Shown piece by piece: positions 1 to 8,347 of a stretch of 64,000 bases of DNA. A model generated the notes under the pieces. The model was not told where the DNA came from and did no database searches. It worked only from the letters and a program-made list of their open reading frames with translations. The DNA comes from UBA1309 sp047605645. GTDB lineage: Bacteria; Bacteroidota; Bacteroidia; Bacteroidales; Dysgonomonadaceae. The stretch lies in contig JASGFJ010000013.1 in NCBI GenBank assembly GCA_047605645.1, positions 1-64,000 of the forward strand. Reading direction: 5' to 3'. Numbering within the stretch: position 1 is the first letter of the stretch; each line of letters opens with the position of its first letter. Both the position numbers and the translations under genes were made by a program.

Positions 1-123
1 AAATTTAACTATACTTTAACTCTCGTTAGGGTTTAAATGCTCAATGTGGGTTAAACAAAGAAATACATGGAAGATAGAAAAAACCCAATAAATATGTTCC
101 GAGTCAAATAAACAGAGGAACAC

Positions 124-2541
124 CTAATCGAATGCTATACCTGCAGAATCTTTCAATTTTGATTGAATATAGAAGCTGCCGAAAACGGTACAGATACCGG
201 ACTTTTTCATTTTAATCCCTGCCCGGCCGTTACAGGCCTGCACTCTTCTCGAGCCGGAAGAAGTTCCCTGATTATCGATCAGTTTTCCGTTCCCTGCGAT
301 GGAAAATTCAATATAACTTCGTGAATCGAGACAATTTACTCCGTTCGTATCCTGAATCAATGCCTCCACATAAACCAGGCTATCCGACAAAGCACGCTGT
401 GACATTACAATCCGCGCCTCTTCTCCCCATTTATCCGTTTGATATACCTGTGATATCTCATCCGACAATGTCGTTGTCCCATCAGTGTAGACGGCACGCA
501 ATTTGTTTTCTCCTTTTGCAAAAACAACATTCCAGCGCAATCCTGCGGCTGGAAAATCAGAAGAGACGCGCTTCCTTTTCCCCTGAGAAACACCGTTCAG
601 AAATAATTCTACCTCCGGGCAATTGGAGTAAACCAATACTTCCTTCTTTTCTCCATCTTCACCCCAACGCACCGGCCATGAATGGCCGTAAATATGCAGC
701 ATGGGAGATTTTGCCCAGTATGACTGAAAAACATAATAACTCTCTTTCGGAGTAAGGTCACGTTCTACAACCCCTTTCTGATTTACGTAGGGAACCGGAT
801 TTTCGGGACGCAATGGCGTAGAAAAATCTTTGAAAGTCCAGAAAGCACTGCCGGTCAATTCCGGCATGTTTTCCTGCTCTTTCAGATGCCAGTCAAACAA
901 GCGGACAATGTAAGATTCGGACCAGTCGCCTTTGGTAGCCGCAGCCGACATTCCGGCAAAATCGCCCTCCGCATGGCGCCGGGCATGACTGTCACCTCCC
1001 CACTCTGCATGAAAGAAACACTTGGTATTCCTGGCTCCTTCCTCGCTCATCTCCTTGTAGTCACGAAACGAGCGGCTGTACCATCCCGCCCAGATTGTCG
1101 GAGAGTAGACATCTACAATGTCTTTGCAGAATTCACAACGCCGGATGGCCGTAACGCGGGTATTATCTGTCTGATGCGACAAAGTATGCAATTCCTGCAT
1201 AAACATCCGGATAGAATCCCTGTCGAAGTTTTTAAAATCACCCGGCCAGTCATTTTCATTGCCCAGTCCCCAAATAATTACGGAAGGATGGTTGTAATGC
1301 TGCCCGATCATATGGGTCAGCATGCGCTTTGCCTGCTCTCGATAAGCAGTTCCGCCCAGACCGCCGCGACACCAGGGAATTTCCTCCCAAACCAGGATTC
1401 CCAACTCATCGCACAAACGAAGAATCATGTCGGATTGCTGATAATGTCCCAGACGGATAAAATTTACGCCCATTTCTTTTATCATTTGCATCTCCGAAAT
1501 CATTTGTTCGTCTGTAAGTGCAGCTCCCTTTCCGGCATGGTCTTCGTGACGATGGGTTCCTTTCAACAGCAAACGTTTGCCATTAAGCATAAATGGCCCT
1601 TGTTCCCTAAAGGTGAAATGCCGAAACCCGAAACGCTCTTGCGAGCGGATAAACTGTCCATTTATTTCGAGCGCAGCTTCGCAAGTGTACAATTGTGGAT
1701 CCTCTACATCCCATAGAAGCGGTGTAGAGACATCGATATCCTCCAGAACAATGTCTGTAAGAAACTTCGTCAAGACGGTTTTCTTATAGAAGACTTTTCC
1801 ATTCGGGTCTTTCAGCTGAACAGACAATCGTCCCTCATCGGGCAATGAATCGGGATTATAGAAAAAAGATTGGATGCCAAGCTGTCCTTTCTTTCCCTGT
1901 TCATCAACAGAGGGAGTTATTTTTATCTGTTTGAACGAGATGGAAGGGGTATAAACAAGATTCACATAACGATATATTCCGCCGTAAAGATTGAAGTCGG
2001 ACATATCGGAAGGAATGATTTCCACATCGCGTCTGTTATCGCAACGGACAGCAATGGGAATCTTGCCGTTAAAGCGCTTGCTTCGCTCCGTATCGGACAG
2101 AAAAGCAGCGACTGCTTCAGTAATATCCACAGCCCAGCCATCATATCCGCCCAGATGCTCTCCTACTTTTTGCGTATAGACATACACTTCTGCGCGCTGC
2201 CCGACCCCTTCAAATTCAAGTAAAGTCCTCCCATTCCGGTAGGGATTATTCAAATCCAGTTCGATTCGGTACCAGGCAGCTCCCTGATAATAATTCACAT
2301 CCGGATCTACCGCATCTTCCGCATTATAACAATGGGGAATTGTCACCTTTGTCCACAAAGGCACCGATTCGGGTTGTCCCGAACGGACAGGGCGCATTAC
2401 TTCCCAAGCATTTGCCATATCCAAACGGATAAATTCCCAGCCGTCCGTCACCCGATTTTTCTGTGTTGACGGGATTACGCTGGCCTTAGCCTCCATACAA
2501 CAGAAGCAAAGAACAGTAAGGAAAATACAAAAATGTTTCAT
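124..2541 (-). CDS. Secreted glycoside hydrolase family 2 (predicted beta-glucuronidase-type)
   Basis: An 805-residue protein with an N-terminal signal peptide (about residues 1-20) and the GH2 order: jelly-roll sugar-binding domain, Ig-like domain, TIM barrel, then a C-terminal beta extension. The acid/base Glu429 sits in a G-N-E-N-D motif and the nucleophile is probably Glu513 in H-A-E-W-G-G. After the barrel, N587-Q588-K589 followed by G-V-V-E-R-D aligns with the N-x-K motif that contacts the carboxylate in GH2 beta-glucuronidases, so I infer uronidase rather than galactosidase activity. That fits the GH88/lyase gene just upstream. It is the last gene of the minus-strand utilisation locus and is separated from its neighbour by about 1 kb of non-coding DNA, so it may have its own promoter. 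The fold assignment is firm; the substrate is inferred. Confidence 0.9.
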   Translation of the reverse strand: MKHFCIFLTVLCFCCMEAKASVIPSTQKNRVTDGWEFIRLDMANAWEVMRPVRSGQPESVPLWTKVTIPHCYNAEDAVDPDVNYYQGAAWYRIELDLNNPYRNGRTLLEFEGVGQRAEVYVYTQKVGEHLGGYDGWAVDITEAVAAFLSDTERSKRFNGKIPIAVRCDNRRDVEIIPSDMSDFNLYGGIYRYVNLVYTPSISFKQIKITPSVDEQGKKGQLGIQSFFYNPDSLPDEGRLSVQLKDPNGKVFYKKTVLTKFLTDIVLEDIDVSTPLLWDVEDPQLYTCEAALEINGQFIRSQERFGFRHFTFREQGPFMLNGKRLLLKGTHRHEDHAGKGAALTDEQMISEMQMIKEMGVNFIRLGHYQQSDMILRLCDELGILVWEEIPWCRGGLGGTAYREQAKRMLTHMIGQHYNHPSVIIWGLGNENDWPGDFKNFDRDSIRMFMQELHTLSHQTDNTRVTAIRRCEFCKDIVDVYSPTIWAGWYSRSFRDYKEMSEEGARNTKCFFHAEWGGDSHARRHAEGDFAGMSAAATKGDWSESYIVRLFDWHLKEQENMPELTGSAFWTFKDFSTPLRPENPVPYVNQKGVVERDLTPKESYYVFQSYWAKSPMLHIYGHSWPVRWGEDGEKKEVLVYSNCPEVELFLNGVSQGKRKRVSSDFPAAGLRWNVVFAKGENKLRAVYTDGTTTLSDEISQVYQTDKWGEEARIVMSQRALSDSLVYVEALIQDTNGVNCLDSRSYIEFSIAGNGKLIDNQGTSSGSRRVQACNGRAGIKMKKSGICTVFGSFYIQSKLKDSAGIAFD

Positions 2542-3264
2542 TCAATTATTTTTCTATTGGGCAACAAGGCGAAAACGAGCATTTATTTAGAGCGTCTTTG
2601 GCTATGACATCCAATAAGCTTTAAAATAATCCATTATCAACTCATTGCACTTAAACATTGCTGTCCCATTAAAAACAATTCACTGGTCATTGTCTTAATA
2701 TGACTAATAATGGTTTTTGATTTCCAGTGATTTACAAAGTGTAAATTTTCAAATGCTGTAATAAAGCATTAAATCTGAATTCAAGTCCGTTTACTTTAAA
2801 ATAGCTCATAAATAACTAAAAGAAAGCTGCATACAAGAGATAATCAAAATTTTAATAGGACACTAGTGACACTTAAAGTTACAAAATAGCCGTGTTTAGC
2901 GCATTGGCAATGATTGTATATCATAAGCAAATGATAATCAATACAAAAAAAAGCATTTATGCAATATCAATTCCTTCCATGAAGTGAAAGCAATAAGGGC
3001 GACGTGCAATTAACAAACTCTTATTGACTTGCAACCCTCTCCAGCACCTTATTCATCGTTTGAACAGACTCCGCCACCTTATTCATTATAAACCGGATGT
3101 ATTCAATTCAAAAGCAAACCGAGGCGAGTTCATACCTTGTCTTATTTTCGGAATGAAGAATCTCTATTTTATAAACTTTTGAAGTTCATCAACGATGATT
3201 AGCTTGGTTAGGTCAATGGCCAATATTTCCTATTTCCGGAACACGACCGATAGACTCTATTTCA

Positions 3265-3365
3265 TTAAGTCGTCCTGTAAAATTAGTTTTATGCATCTAA
3301 TCCGTTACGTCGTTTATTTTCAATAGACTACCGATGTATACACTTACAAGCAATTATGAACATTC
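3265..3365 (-). repeat. Dispersed intergenic repeat, copy 1 (inverted)
   Basis: Read on the minus strand, these 101 bases align without gaps to 19185-19285 with about 80 of 101 identities by my hand count. Both ends are conserved: the 5' end carries A-A-T-G-T-T-C-A-T-A-A-T-T and the 3' end G-A-C-G-A-C-T-T-A-A. Mismatches show no three-base rhythm, which argues against protein coding. Confidence 0.8.
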
Positions 3366-3449
3366 ACTTAAGGGATAATTTAATCAATCCCCCGATACAA
3401 TTAATACCACGCATCTCCTGTTCCACATCATCGATTTCACATACCAATC

Positions 3450-3482
3450 ATTGTCAGCACACGACATATATATACTGACAAT
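3450..3482 (-). terminator. Hairpin abutting repeat copy 2
   Basis: Perfect 8-bp inverted repeat ATTGTCAG (3450-3457) with CTGACAAT (3475-3482), 17-base loop. It starts just after the conserved GACTTAA end of the repeat on the minus strand. No long T tract follows, so calling it a terminator is tentative. Confidence 0.35.
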
Positions 3483-3485
3483 CCA

Positions 3486-3586
3486 TTAAGTCATCCTATA
3501 CAATCCGCTTCATGCATCCAATCCGGCACACTTCTTATTTTCAAGGCTCTAGAGACAAACACTACTACTTATCAACATCTATTTTA
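3486..3586 (-). repeat. Dispersed intergenic repeat, copy 2 (inverted, 5' half decayed)
   Basis: The distal 50-60 bases (plus positions about 3486-3545) match the other copies at roughly two thirds of positions, including the GAAAAT, GGATTGGATGCATGAA and GACTTAA-like blocks. The first 40 bases are barely recognisable. It lies 221 bp from copy 1 in the same orientation. On the minus strand it is followed within a few bases by an 8-bp hairpin (3450-3482). Confidence 0.65.
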
Positions 3587-3609
3587 ACACGACACTCCTC
3601 CGAGCCTAC

Positions 3610-5946
3610 TCAATAGTTTTTAAGTCCTATCCTGCGGGACAATGCCTCCAGATAATAGTAATCGGCATAAACAATCGGTACATCTATTTCATCGTGAGAA
3701 GGATAATTTCCGGTGGAATGCAGCAAGAGAAAGCCCTGCGAGCAACCATTTTCAGCCTGATAGCTCCTCTGCAAATTCTCTACAATCCGGTCGGCCCATT
3801 TGCGGTACGTATCCTTCATGGGTTGTTCGGCATATTCCGACAATTCATATAATCCGGAGGCAAAAACTGCGGCAGCCGAAGCATCTCTCGGAGAATCAGG
3901 AATAGCCGGATCTTTCATATCCCAATAGGGAATCAAATCCGTCGGCAGGTGAGGCAGGGTAAAAAAGAAATGAGCGATTTTTTCGGCTTGTTGCAAATAA
4001 GCCGGATTCCTTGTAAAACGATAACACATGGTATATCCGTACAATCCCCATGCTTGTCCGCGGCTCCAAAAAGAATCATCACTTATTCCCTGGTGGGTAT
4101 TTTTCTTCATCACCTCACCGGTTTGCGGGTTGTAGCCAAGCACATGAAAAGAGGAATAATCGGGACGAAAATGATTTTTCATTGTCGTATTGGCATGATT
4201 TACAGCAATGTGTAAATAAGAAGAATCACCTGTTTGCCGGGATGCCCAGAAAAGGAGCTCCAGATTCATCATATTGTCGATAATCACCGGAAAATCCCAT
4301 TTGCTTGTGCTGTGATCCCACGAACGGATAGCTTTAACGGTATCGTTATAGCGCGAAGCCAGCGATTTTGCAGCCTGAAGCGTCACATCCCGGAAGGAAG
4401 ATTCTCCCGTTAAGCGGTAAGCCTGTCCGAAAGAGTTGAAAAGAACAAAGCCCAGATCATGGGTTCCCTTGTAACGTTTCATCCCTTCAATAGGCCATGT
4501 GTGGCTGACGGCTTCCTGTCTCCAGAAATCGAGGTGGTTATAGGCATACATTTGCCAGAGACTCCCCGGAAAAAATCCGGAACACCAGTCACGCGGAGCG
4601 ACAATACGAAGACTCCCATCTTTCTCGACCGTGCGTGGATTTACCAATGTCTTATTAGGTGTTTTGTGGCGTGCTTCAGCGGTACAGTTTATCCCAAATC
4701 GCAGCTGTTCTGCAGCAAAAGCAAAAGCCAGATCCGCCACATCTGCATCAAAATAAAGCAAGTTGAAACGATCTGTCGGCTTCACTCTTGCATATTGGCG
4801 GAACAGTTGCAAATAATCCTTTCGGGAAGGATTGAAAGAATAGATACGATATAAATCGCGGCAAAGTTCTTGTTGCTTTTCTTCCCAACCGCTAATTTGC
4901 TTATAAGGCCATTCTGTAACTTTTCTCCCCAGATAACCGGCCAGAAAATCCACCGCTCTGTAAAAGCCGGCACCGGCAGGAGAAACAGCCTCATCAACAG
5001 GCACTCCTTTCTTTTTTGCCATCAGGCATATATCAATCAGATGGTTCAGATTGTACAGTGAATAATTAAAAGAAAGCGTTCGCTCCAGCTCTTCCGGCTG
5101 TTTTCCTTCGGCTGTAATCTGGGTAAAAATACGTTTCTCCGGCAACTCATGCAATACTCGCAATGCGACTTTGTCATTTTCCGAATACAGGGCGTAAGCT
5201 ACCACTTGCGCATCGTAAGCAATTGCATGATTGTTTAATGTCTCTGAAGCACCAATACCCAACGGGCTTATCAGCATCCAGTTCAGGTATTGCGCAAACC
5301 AGGCTTTCAACATCTTTGAGTCCCTAACGGTAAAGGCCTTTGAGTGCTCCAATAATTGCACAGCATCCAGGAAATCAATCCACAGGTATCCATCAATCAA
5401 CCCATAACAGCGACCTTTATCATCTTCCTGACCAGGTACTACCTGCGCATAATTCAAATTCGGATTCATCCGGGTTTTCTTATCGAAAAACCAGACACGA
5501 ATCAACTCTGCCGCTTTCTGTGCATAGCGCTCATCACCGCTAAAATACCAGGCAAACGACAGGGTCGAGACCTTGTCCGTAAACAATTCCAACCTTTTCC
5601 GATCAAGGCTCTCTATATCCTCTACTTCCGGATTTGTTTCGCCGTCTTTCCGAATATAAGGCACACCATCCTCTTCGGCGGGATTCGGCCAGAAATAACG
5701 AGCCTGGCTCATATAATCGTGTTTCGAACCACTTGCCGGAGTTTTCAATTTGTCTGTTACGGATAAAGCAGGTTGGGACAAAGCCTGTTCTGCTTGCTGT
5801 ATCAGCAAGCGGTAAGCAGGCTGGTAGAAAGGCATATATATATTTTGTTTTACACCGGAGAGATGGTCTGTATTCAAAACAGATTGAGCTTTTACGGCAA
5901 GCAGGCAAAAGCAGGCAATAAAAAGAGTGATTACTTTTTTTCTCAT
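3610..5946 (-). CDS. Secreted two-domain enzyme: alginate-lyase-family domain fused to GH88 unsaturated uronyl hydrolase
   Basis: A 778-residue protein with a signal peptide (about 1-20). Residues about 30-400 resemble the alginate_lyase superfold (PF05426; PL38-like by my reading), with the N-N-H-A-I-A-Y-D-A-Q signature near residue 240 and a later R-T-L-S-F-N-Y-S-L-Y-N motif. Residues about 430-778 are GH88 (unsaturated glucuronyl/galacturonyl hydrolase). Asp497 in T-H-D-L-G-F and Asp557 in I-I-D-N-M-M match the two catalytic aspartates of the family. GH88 proteins are normally about 370-400 residues alone, so this looks like a bifunctional chain that makes the 4,5-unsaturated product and then removes it. 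It sits 147 bp downstream of the SusD-linked lipoprotein gene, in the same direction. Domain calls are from pattern recognition; the polysaccharide is not known. Confidence 0.85.
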   Translation of the reverse strand: MRKKVITLFIACFCLLAVKAQSVLNTDHLSGVKQNIYMPFYQPAYRLLIQQAEQALSQPALSVTDKLKTPASGSKHDYMSQARYFWPNPAEEDGVPYIRKDGETNPEVEDIESLDRKRLELFTDKVSTLSFAWYFSGDERYAQKAAELIRVWFFDKKTRMNPNLNYAQVVPGQEDDKGRCYGLIDGYLWIDFLDAVQLLEHSKAFTVRDSKMLKAWFAQYLNWMLISPLGIGASETLNNHAIAYDAQVVAYALYSENDKVALRVLHELPEKRIFTQITAEGKQPEELERTLSFNYSLYNLNHLIDICLMAKKKGVPVDEAVSPAGAGFYRAVDFLAGYLGRKVTEWPYKQISGWEEKQQELCRDLYRIYSFNPSRKDYLQLFRQYARVKPTDRFNLLYFDADVADLAFAFAAEQLRFGINCTAEARHKTPNKTLVNPRTVEKDGSLRIVAPRDWCSGFFPGSLWQMYAYNHLDFWRQEAVSHTWPIEGMKRYKGTHDLGFVLFNSFGQAYRLTGESSFRDVTLQAAKSLASRYNDTVKAIRSWDHSTSKWDFPVIIDNMMNLELLFWASRQTGDSSYLHIAVNHANTTMKNHFRPDYSSFHVLGYNPQTGEVMKKNTHQGISDDSFWSRGQAWGLYGYTMCYRFTRNPAYLQQAEKIAHFFFTLPHLPTDLIPYWDMKDPAIPDSPRDASAAAVFASGLYELSEYAEQPMKDTYRKWADRIVENLQRSYQAENGCSQGFLLLHSTGNYPSHDEIDVPIVYADYYYLEALSRRIGLKNY

Positions 5947-6093
5947 GACAAAACGATTTTAAAGGTAATTGTTCAGGAAACATTACATAGAAATACCTTG
6001 CCGCATTCAGCAAGAAATGCGACATGCTTCCAAGGAGTAACAAAGACAGTTTCACCGGAACAGTAAAACCATCTTTGTTCCTGAAGCCAGATT

Positions 6094-6660
6094 CTATTTC
6101 ACATCCACCTTCACCTTATAATTTCGAGTAAAAGCCCTTACTTCATATTCATTCGTCTTGTTATTGACGATGTTATCGGGATGGGATATCCCTCCGGCAT
6201 TCGGGTCAAAAGTTAGAACATAAAACGAGCCTTTGCTGCCTGTTGACAATGATTTTACATAAATATCCCTTACCTCTTTCACTGCTTTGGGAAATGTCAT
6301 TGCAAATGCGCCGTTGCTATCGGGATGAATCTCCGTCCCGTTTTCATCGGTGATCTGATAATCAATTCCCCGTTTCAGCTCCGTATCCTGAGCCGACACA
6401 TAATAATACACAACGACATCGTAGGAGCGGGTGCGCTCACTGTGGAATTCAACCGGAATCTGAAGGCTATTCCCTTTTGTCAGGGAATACACAACTTTAT
6501 TGTTGTTGTAGGTGCCGCTGGTGCTGCCCCAGTTCTGAAATCCAAAATAATAGACGTGTTCCATAGCGGGATCTCCACTTCCCCATTCGTCATCGGAACA
6601 ACTTGTGAATAAAAATCCACAAGCTAAAGATACTGTTAAAAAATAAAATATCGTTTTCAT
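6094..6660 (-). CDS. Surface lipoprotein accompanying SusC/SusD (DUF4843-like)
   Basis: A 188-residue protein with a lipoprotein signal ending L-F-T-S-C at Cys21, followed by S-D-D-E-W. An acidic stretch right after the lipidated Cys is the Bacteroidetes surface-export signal. The body is beta-rich and resembles the small DUF4843-type proteins often encoded just after SusD; some such partners bind glycans. It starts 19 bp after the susD stop and is almost certainly co-transcribed with it. The family call is tentative; lipoprotein status and locus membership are firm. Confidence 0.7.
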   Translation of the reverse strand: MKTIFYFLTVSLACGFLFTSCSDDEWGSGDPAMEHVYYFGFQNWGSTSGTYNNNKVVYSLTKGNSLQIPVEFHSERTRSYDVVVYYYVSAQDTELKRGIDYQITDENGTEIHPDSNGAFAMTFPKAVKEVRDIYVKSLSTGSKGSFYVLTFDPNAGGISHPDNIVNNKTNEYEVRAFTRNYKVKVDVK

Positions 6661-6679
6661 TGTGCTTTAAATTTAATGA

Positions 6680-8335
6680 TTACCAATTCGGATTTTGCTT
6701 TATGGCATTGCCTGTCAGTGCAATTTCATTCACCGGAATAGGATAGAGATAATCTTTGTTTGGATTGAAGCGGCGAGAATCCTTTATTTCAATCACATAC
6801 ATATCTTTTTGGTCATAAACGAAAACCCCGTTCAGCATCCCGTTAGCATCCGTCAATCTATTTTTCAGATTTTCTCGTTCTTTGGAAGTTTCATCATCAA
6901 CATATTTGGCTCCAATCATATATTGGGGCAAGACTTTTTCTGCGATTTTCCAGCGGATAATGTCATCGTAACGGAAATTCTCATCTATAAATTCTACGGT
7001 TCTTTCCCTTCTTATTTCATCGAGCATACTCAAACCGTTTATCTTTACAAAGTCATTGGTCAGCTTTGCGGTGAATCCGGCTCTTGAACGTATCAGATTG
7101 ATAGTTTTGTCCAACTCAGTGTCGCTTATCGCATCATTGTGTTCATAGAGCGCTTCGGCATAAGTCACCAATATTTCGGCATACCGGATCAGCATTTTGT
7201 CCACATATTCTTTCGTTGCCGTTTCCCATTGCGTGAGCATAAACCCTTTCTTCAAAGAATATCCGTATCCATGCTGATTTGAGAAAGGCTGATAAGGCCC
7301 TTTATAAGCATCCTCATTTATTTTGAAAACGGTCATCAATAGACGAGGATCCCGGTTCTCCAAGGTGGAGTCGAAACTTGGCTCAACAGCGGGTTTCAAT
7401 GGTGATTTTTCACGGGGTAATCCATCCGTATATAAGAACTGGTCAATCATTTGCCGCGTCAGAGACACCGTGTTTTCCATTTGCCGGGAATTAGCGTGGT
7501 GAGTTGTCGGTGCTCCGTTGGGGCCATATACTTTCACAAAAATATTTTCTTTGTTGCTCGCTCCTTCCCCATCCAGATAGAACAATTTTGGGAAATCCGG
7601 ATACAGGGAATGCCCTTCCTTCATTACCGCCTCACAGGCTTCAATCGATTTTTTTAAATGGGATTTGGCATCACCCGGCAAGCTGTGGTATTTGGTAAGT
7701 GTCCCGATGTACAGGGCAATGCGCGCTTTGAGTGCCAAAGCGGAGGAACGGCTGGCCCTTCCCCAATCGGATGAAGAAGCGGCAATAACAGCATGCGTCG
7801 GCAACCATTTGGAAGCAAAGTCCAAATCGACATAGCATTGAGTAATCACTTCCTCTAAAGTATTGCGTCCTTTGTATATTTCAGGATCATCGGTCGAGTC
7901 GAACGATTTTAGGATAAGAGGCACACCGCCATATTTTTTCACCAGTTCGAAGTAATTGTATGCCCTGAAAAAACGAGCTTCAGCCAACCAGCGGTTTTTA
8001 GAGCTTTCTGCAATGGAGGCATTCACGGCTTTGTCCAATATGTTGTTTGAAACATTTATTTTCAGATAAGGAGCAGACCAATTGATAGAGTCGGTCGAAG
8101 GAGTCGGTCGGCTACCGTTGGAAATATCGTCCGAAGATGTTTTTACCAATTCATCCGATCGGGTATCATGAGAAAATCCATCTAAAAGTTCGTAGAGATA
8201 ATTACACGAATTTCGCAAATCGTTTTCAGCTTTCCAGAAGGCATCATCCGTCAATGTTGTCTCCGGCATTCTGTCCAGTTCGCATCCCACAATAAAAAGA
8301 GGAAGCGTGATCAGGAAAAATAATATCTTTTTCAT
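6680..8335 (-). CDS. susD: SusD/RagB-family glycan-binding lipoprotein
   Basis: A 551-residue lipoprotein; the signal peptide ends F-I-V-G-C with Cys18, followed by E-L-D. It has SusD features: an early P-E-T-T-L-T-D-D-A-F-W segment, helical TPR-like repeats (about 100-250), then the C-terminal domain with R-R-E-R-T-V-E-F and a terminal L-Y-P-I-P-x-N-E-I motif before N-P-N-W. It caps the SusC transporter at the outer membrane and delivers oligosaccharide. It lies 12 bp downstream of susC, so the two form one operon. The symbol names the family; the ligand is not starch by implication. The neighbouring uronate-acting enzymes suggest an acidic glycan. Confidence 0.95.
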   Translation of the reverse strand: MKKILFFLITLPLFIVGCELDRMPETTLTDDAFWKAENDLRNSCNYLYELLDGFSHDTRSDELVKTSSDDISNGSRPTPSTDSINWSAPYLKINVSNNILDKAVNASIAESSKNRWLAEARFFRAYNYFELVKKYGGVPLILKSFDSTDDPEIYKGRNTLEEVITQCYVDLDFASKWLPTHAVIAASSSDWGRASRSSALALKARIALYIGTLTKYHSLPGDAKSHLKKSIEACEAVMKEGHSLYPDFPKLFYLDGEGASNKENIFVKVYGPNGAPTTHHANSRQMENTVSLTRQMIDQFLYTDGLPREKSPLKPAVEPSFDSTLENRDPRLLMTVFKINEDAYKGPYQPFSNQHGYGYSLKKGFMLTQWETATKEYVDKMLIRYAEILVTYAEALYEHNDAISDTELDKTINLIRSRAGFTAKLTNDFVKINGLSMLDEIRRERTVEFIDENFRYDDIIRWKIAEKVLPQYMIGAKYVDDETSKERENLKNRLTDANGMLNGVFVYDQKDMYVIEIKDSRRFNPNKDYLYPIPVNEIALTGNAIKQNPNW

Positions 8336-8347
8336 GGTTTCAAATTT

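Larger units (their letters stand above)
2542..3609. other. Long non-coding gap holding diverged ~101-bp repeats
   Basis: About 1.07 kb without a convincing gene, between the GH2 and lyase/GH88 genes. It contains two minus-oriented copies of the intergenic repeat also found near 19 kb (3265-3365 and 3486-3586). A hairpin at 3450-3482 lies beside the second copy. A more decayed possible third copy lies around 3095-3190. A 21-codon remnant-like reading frame with an internal 10-residue repeat lies at 3021-3086 on the minus strand. The rest is AT-rich with many stops in all frames. Confidence 0.7.

Noticed and set aside
886..1716. 276-codon plus-strand reading frame inside the GH2 gene.
   Set aside because: It is a shadow on the opposite strand of a well-supported GH2 coding region, with no signal, motif or family resemblance.
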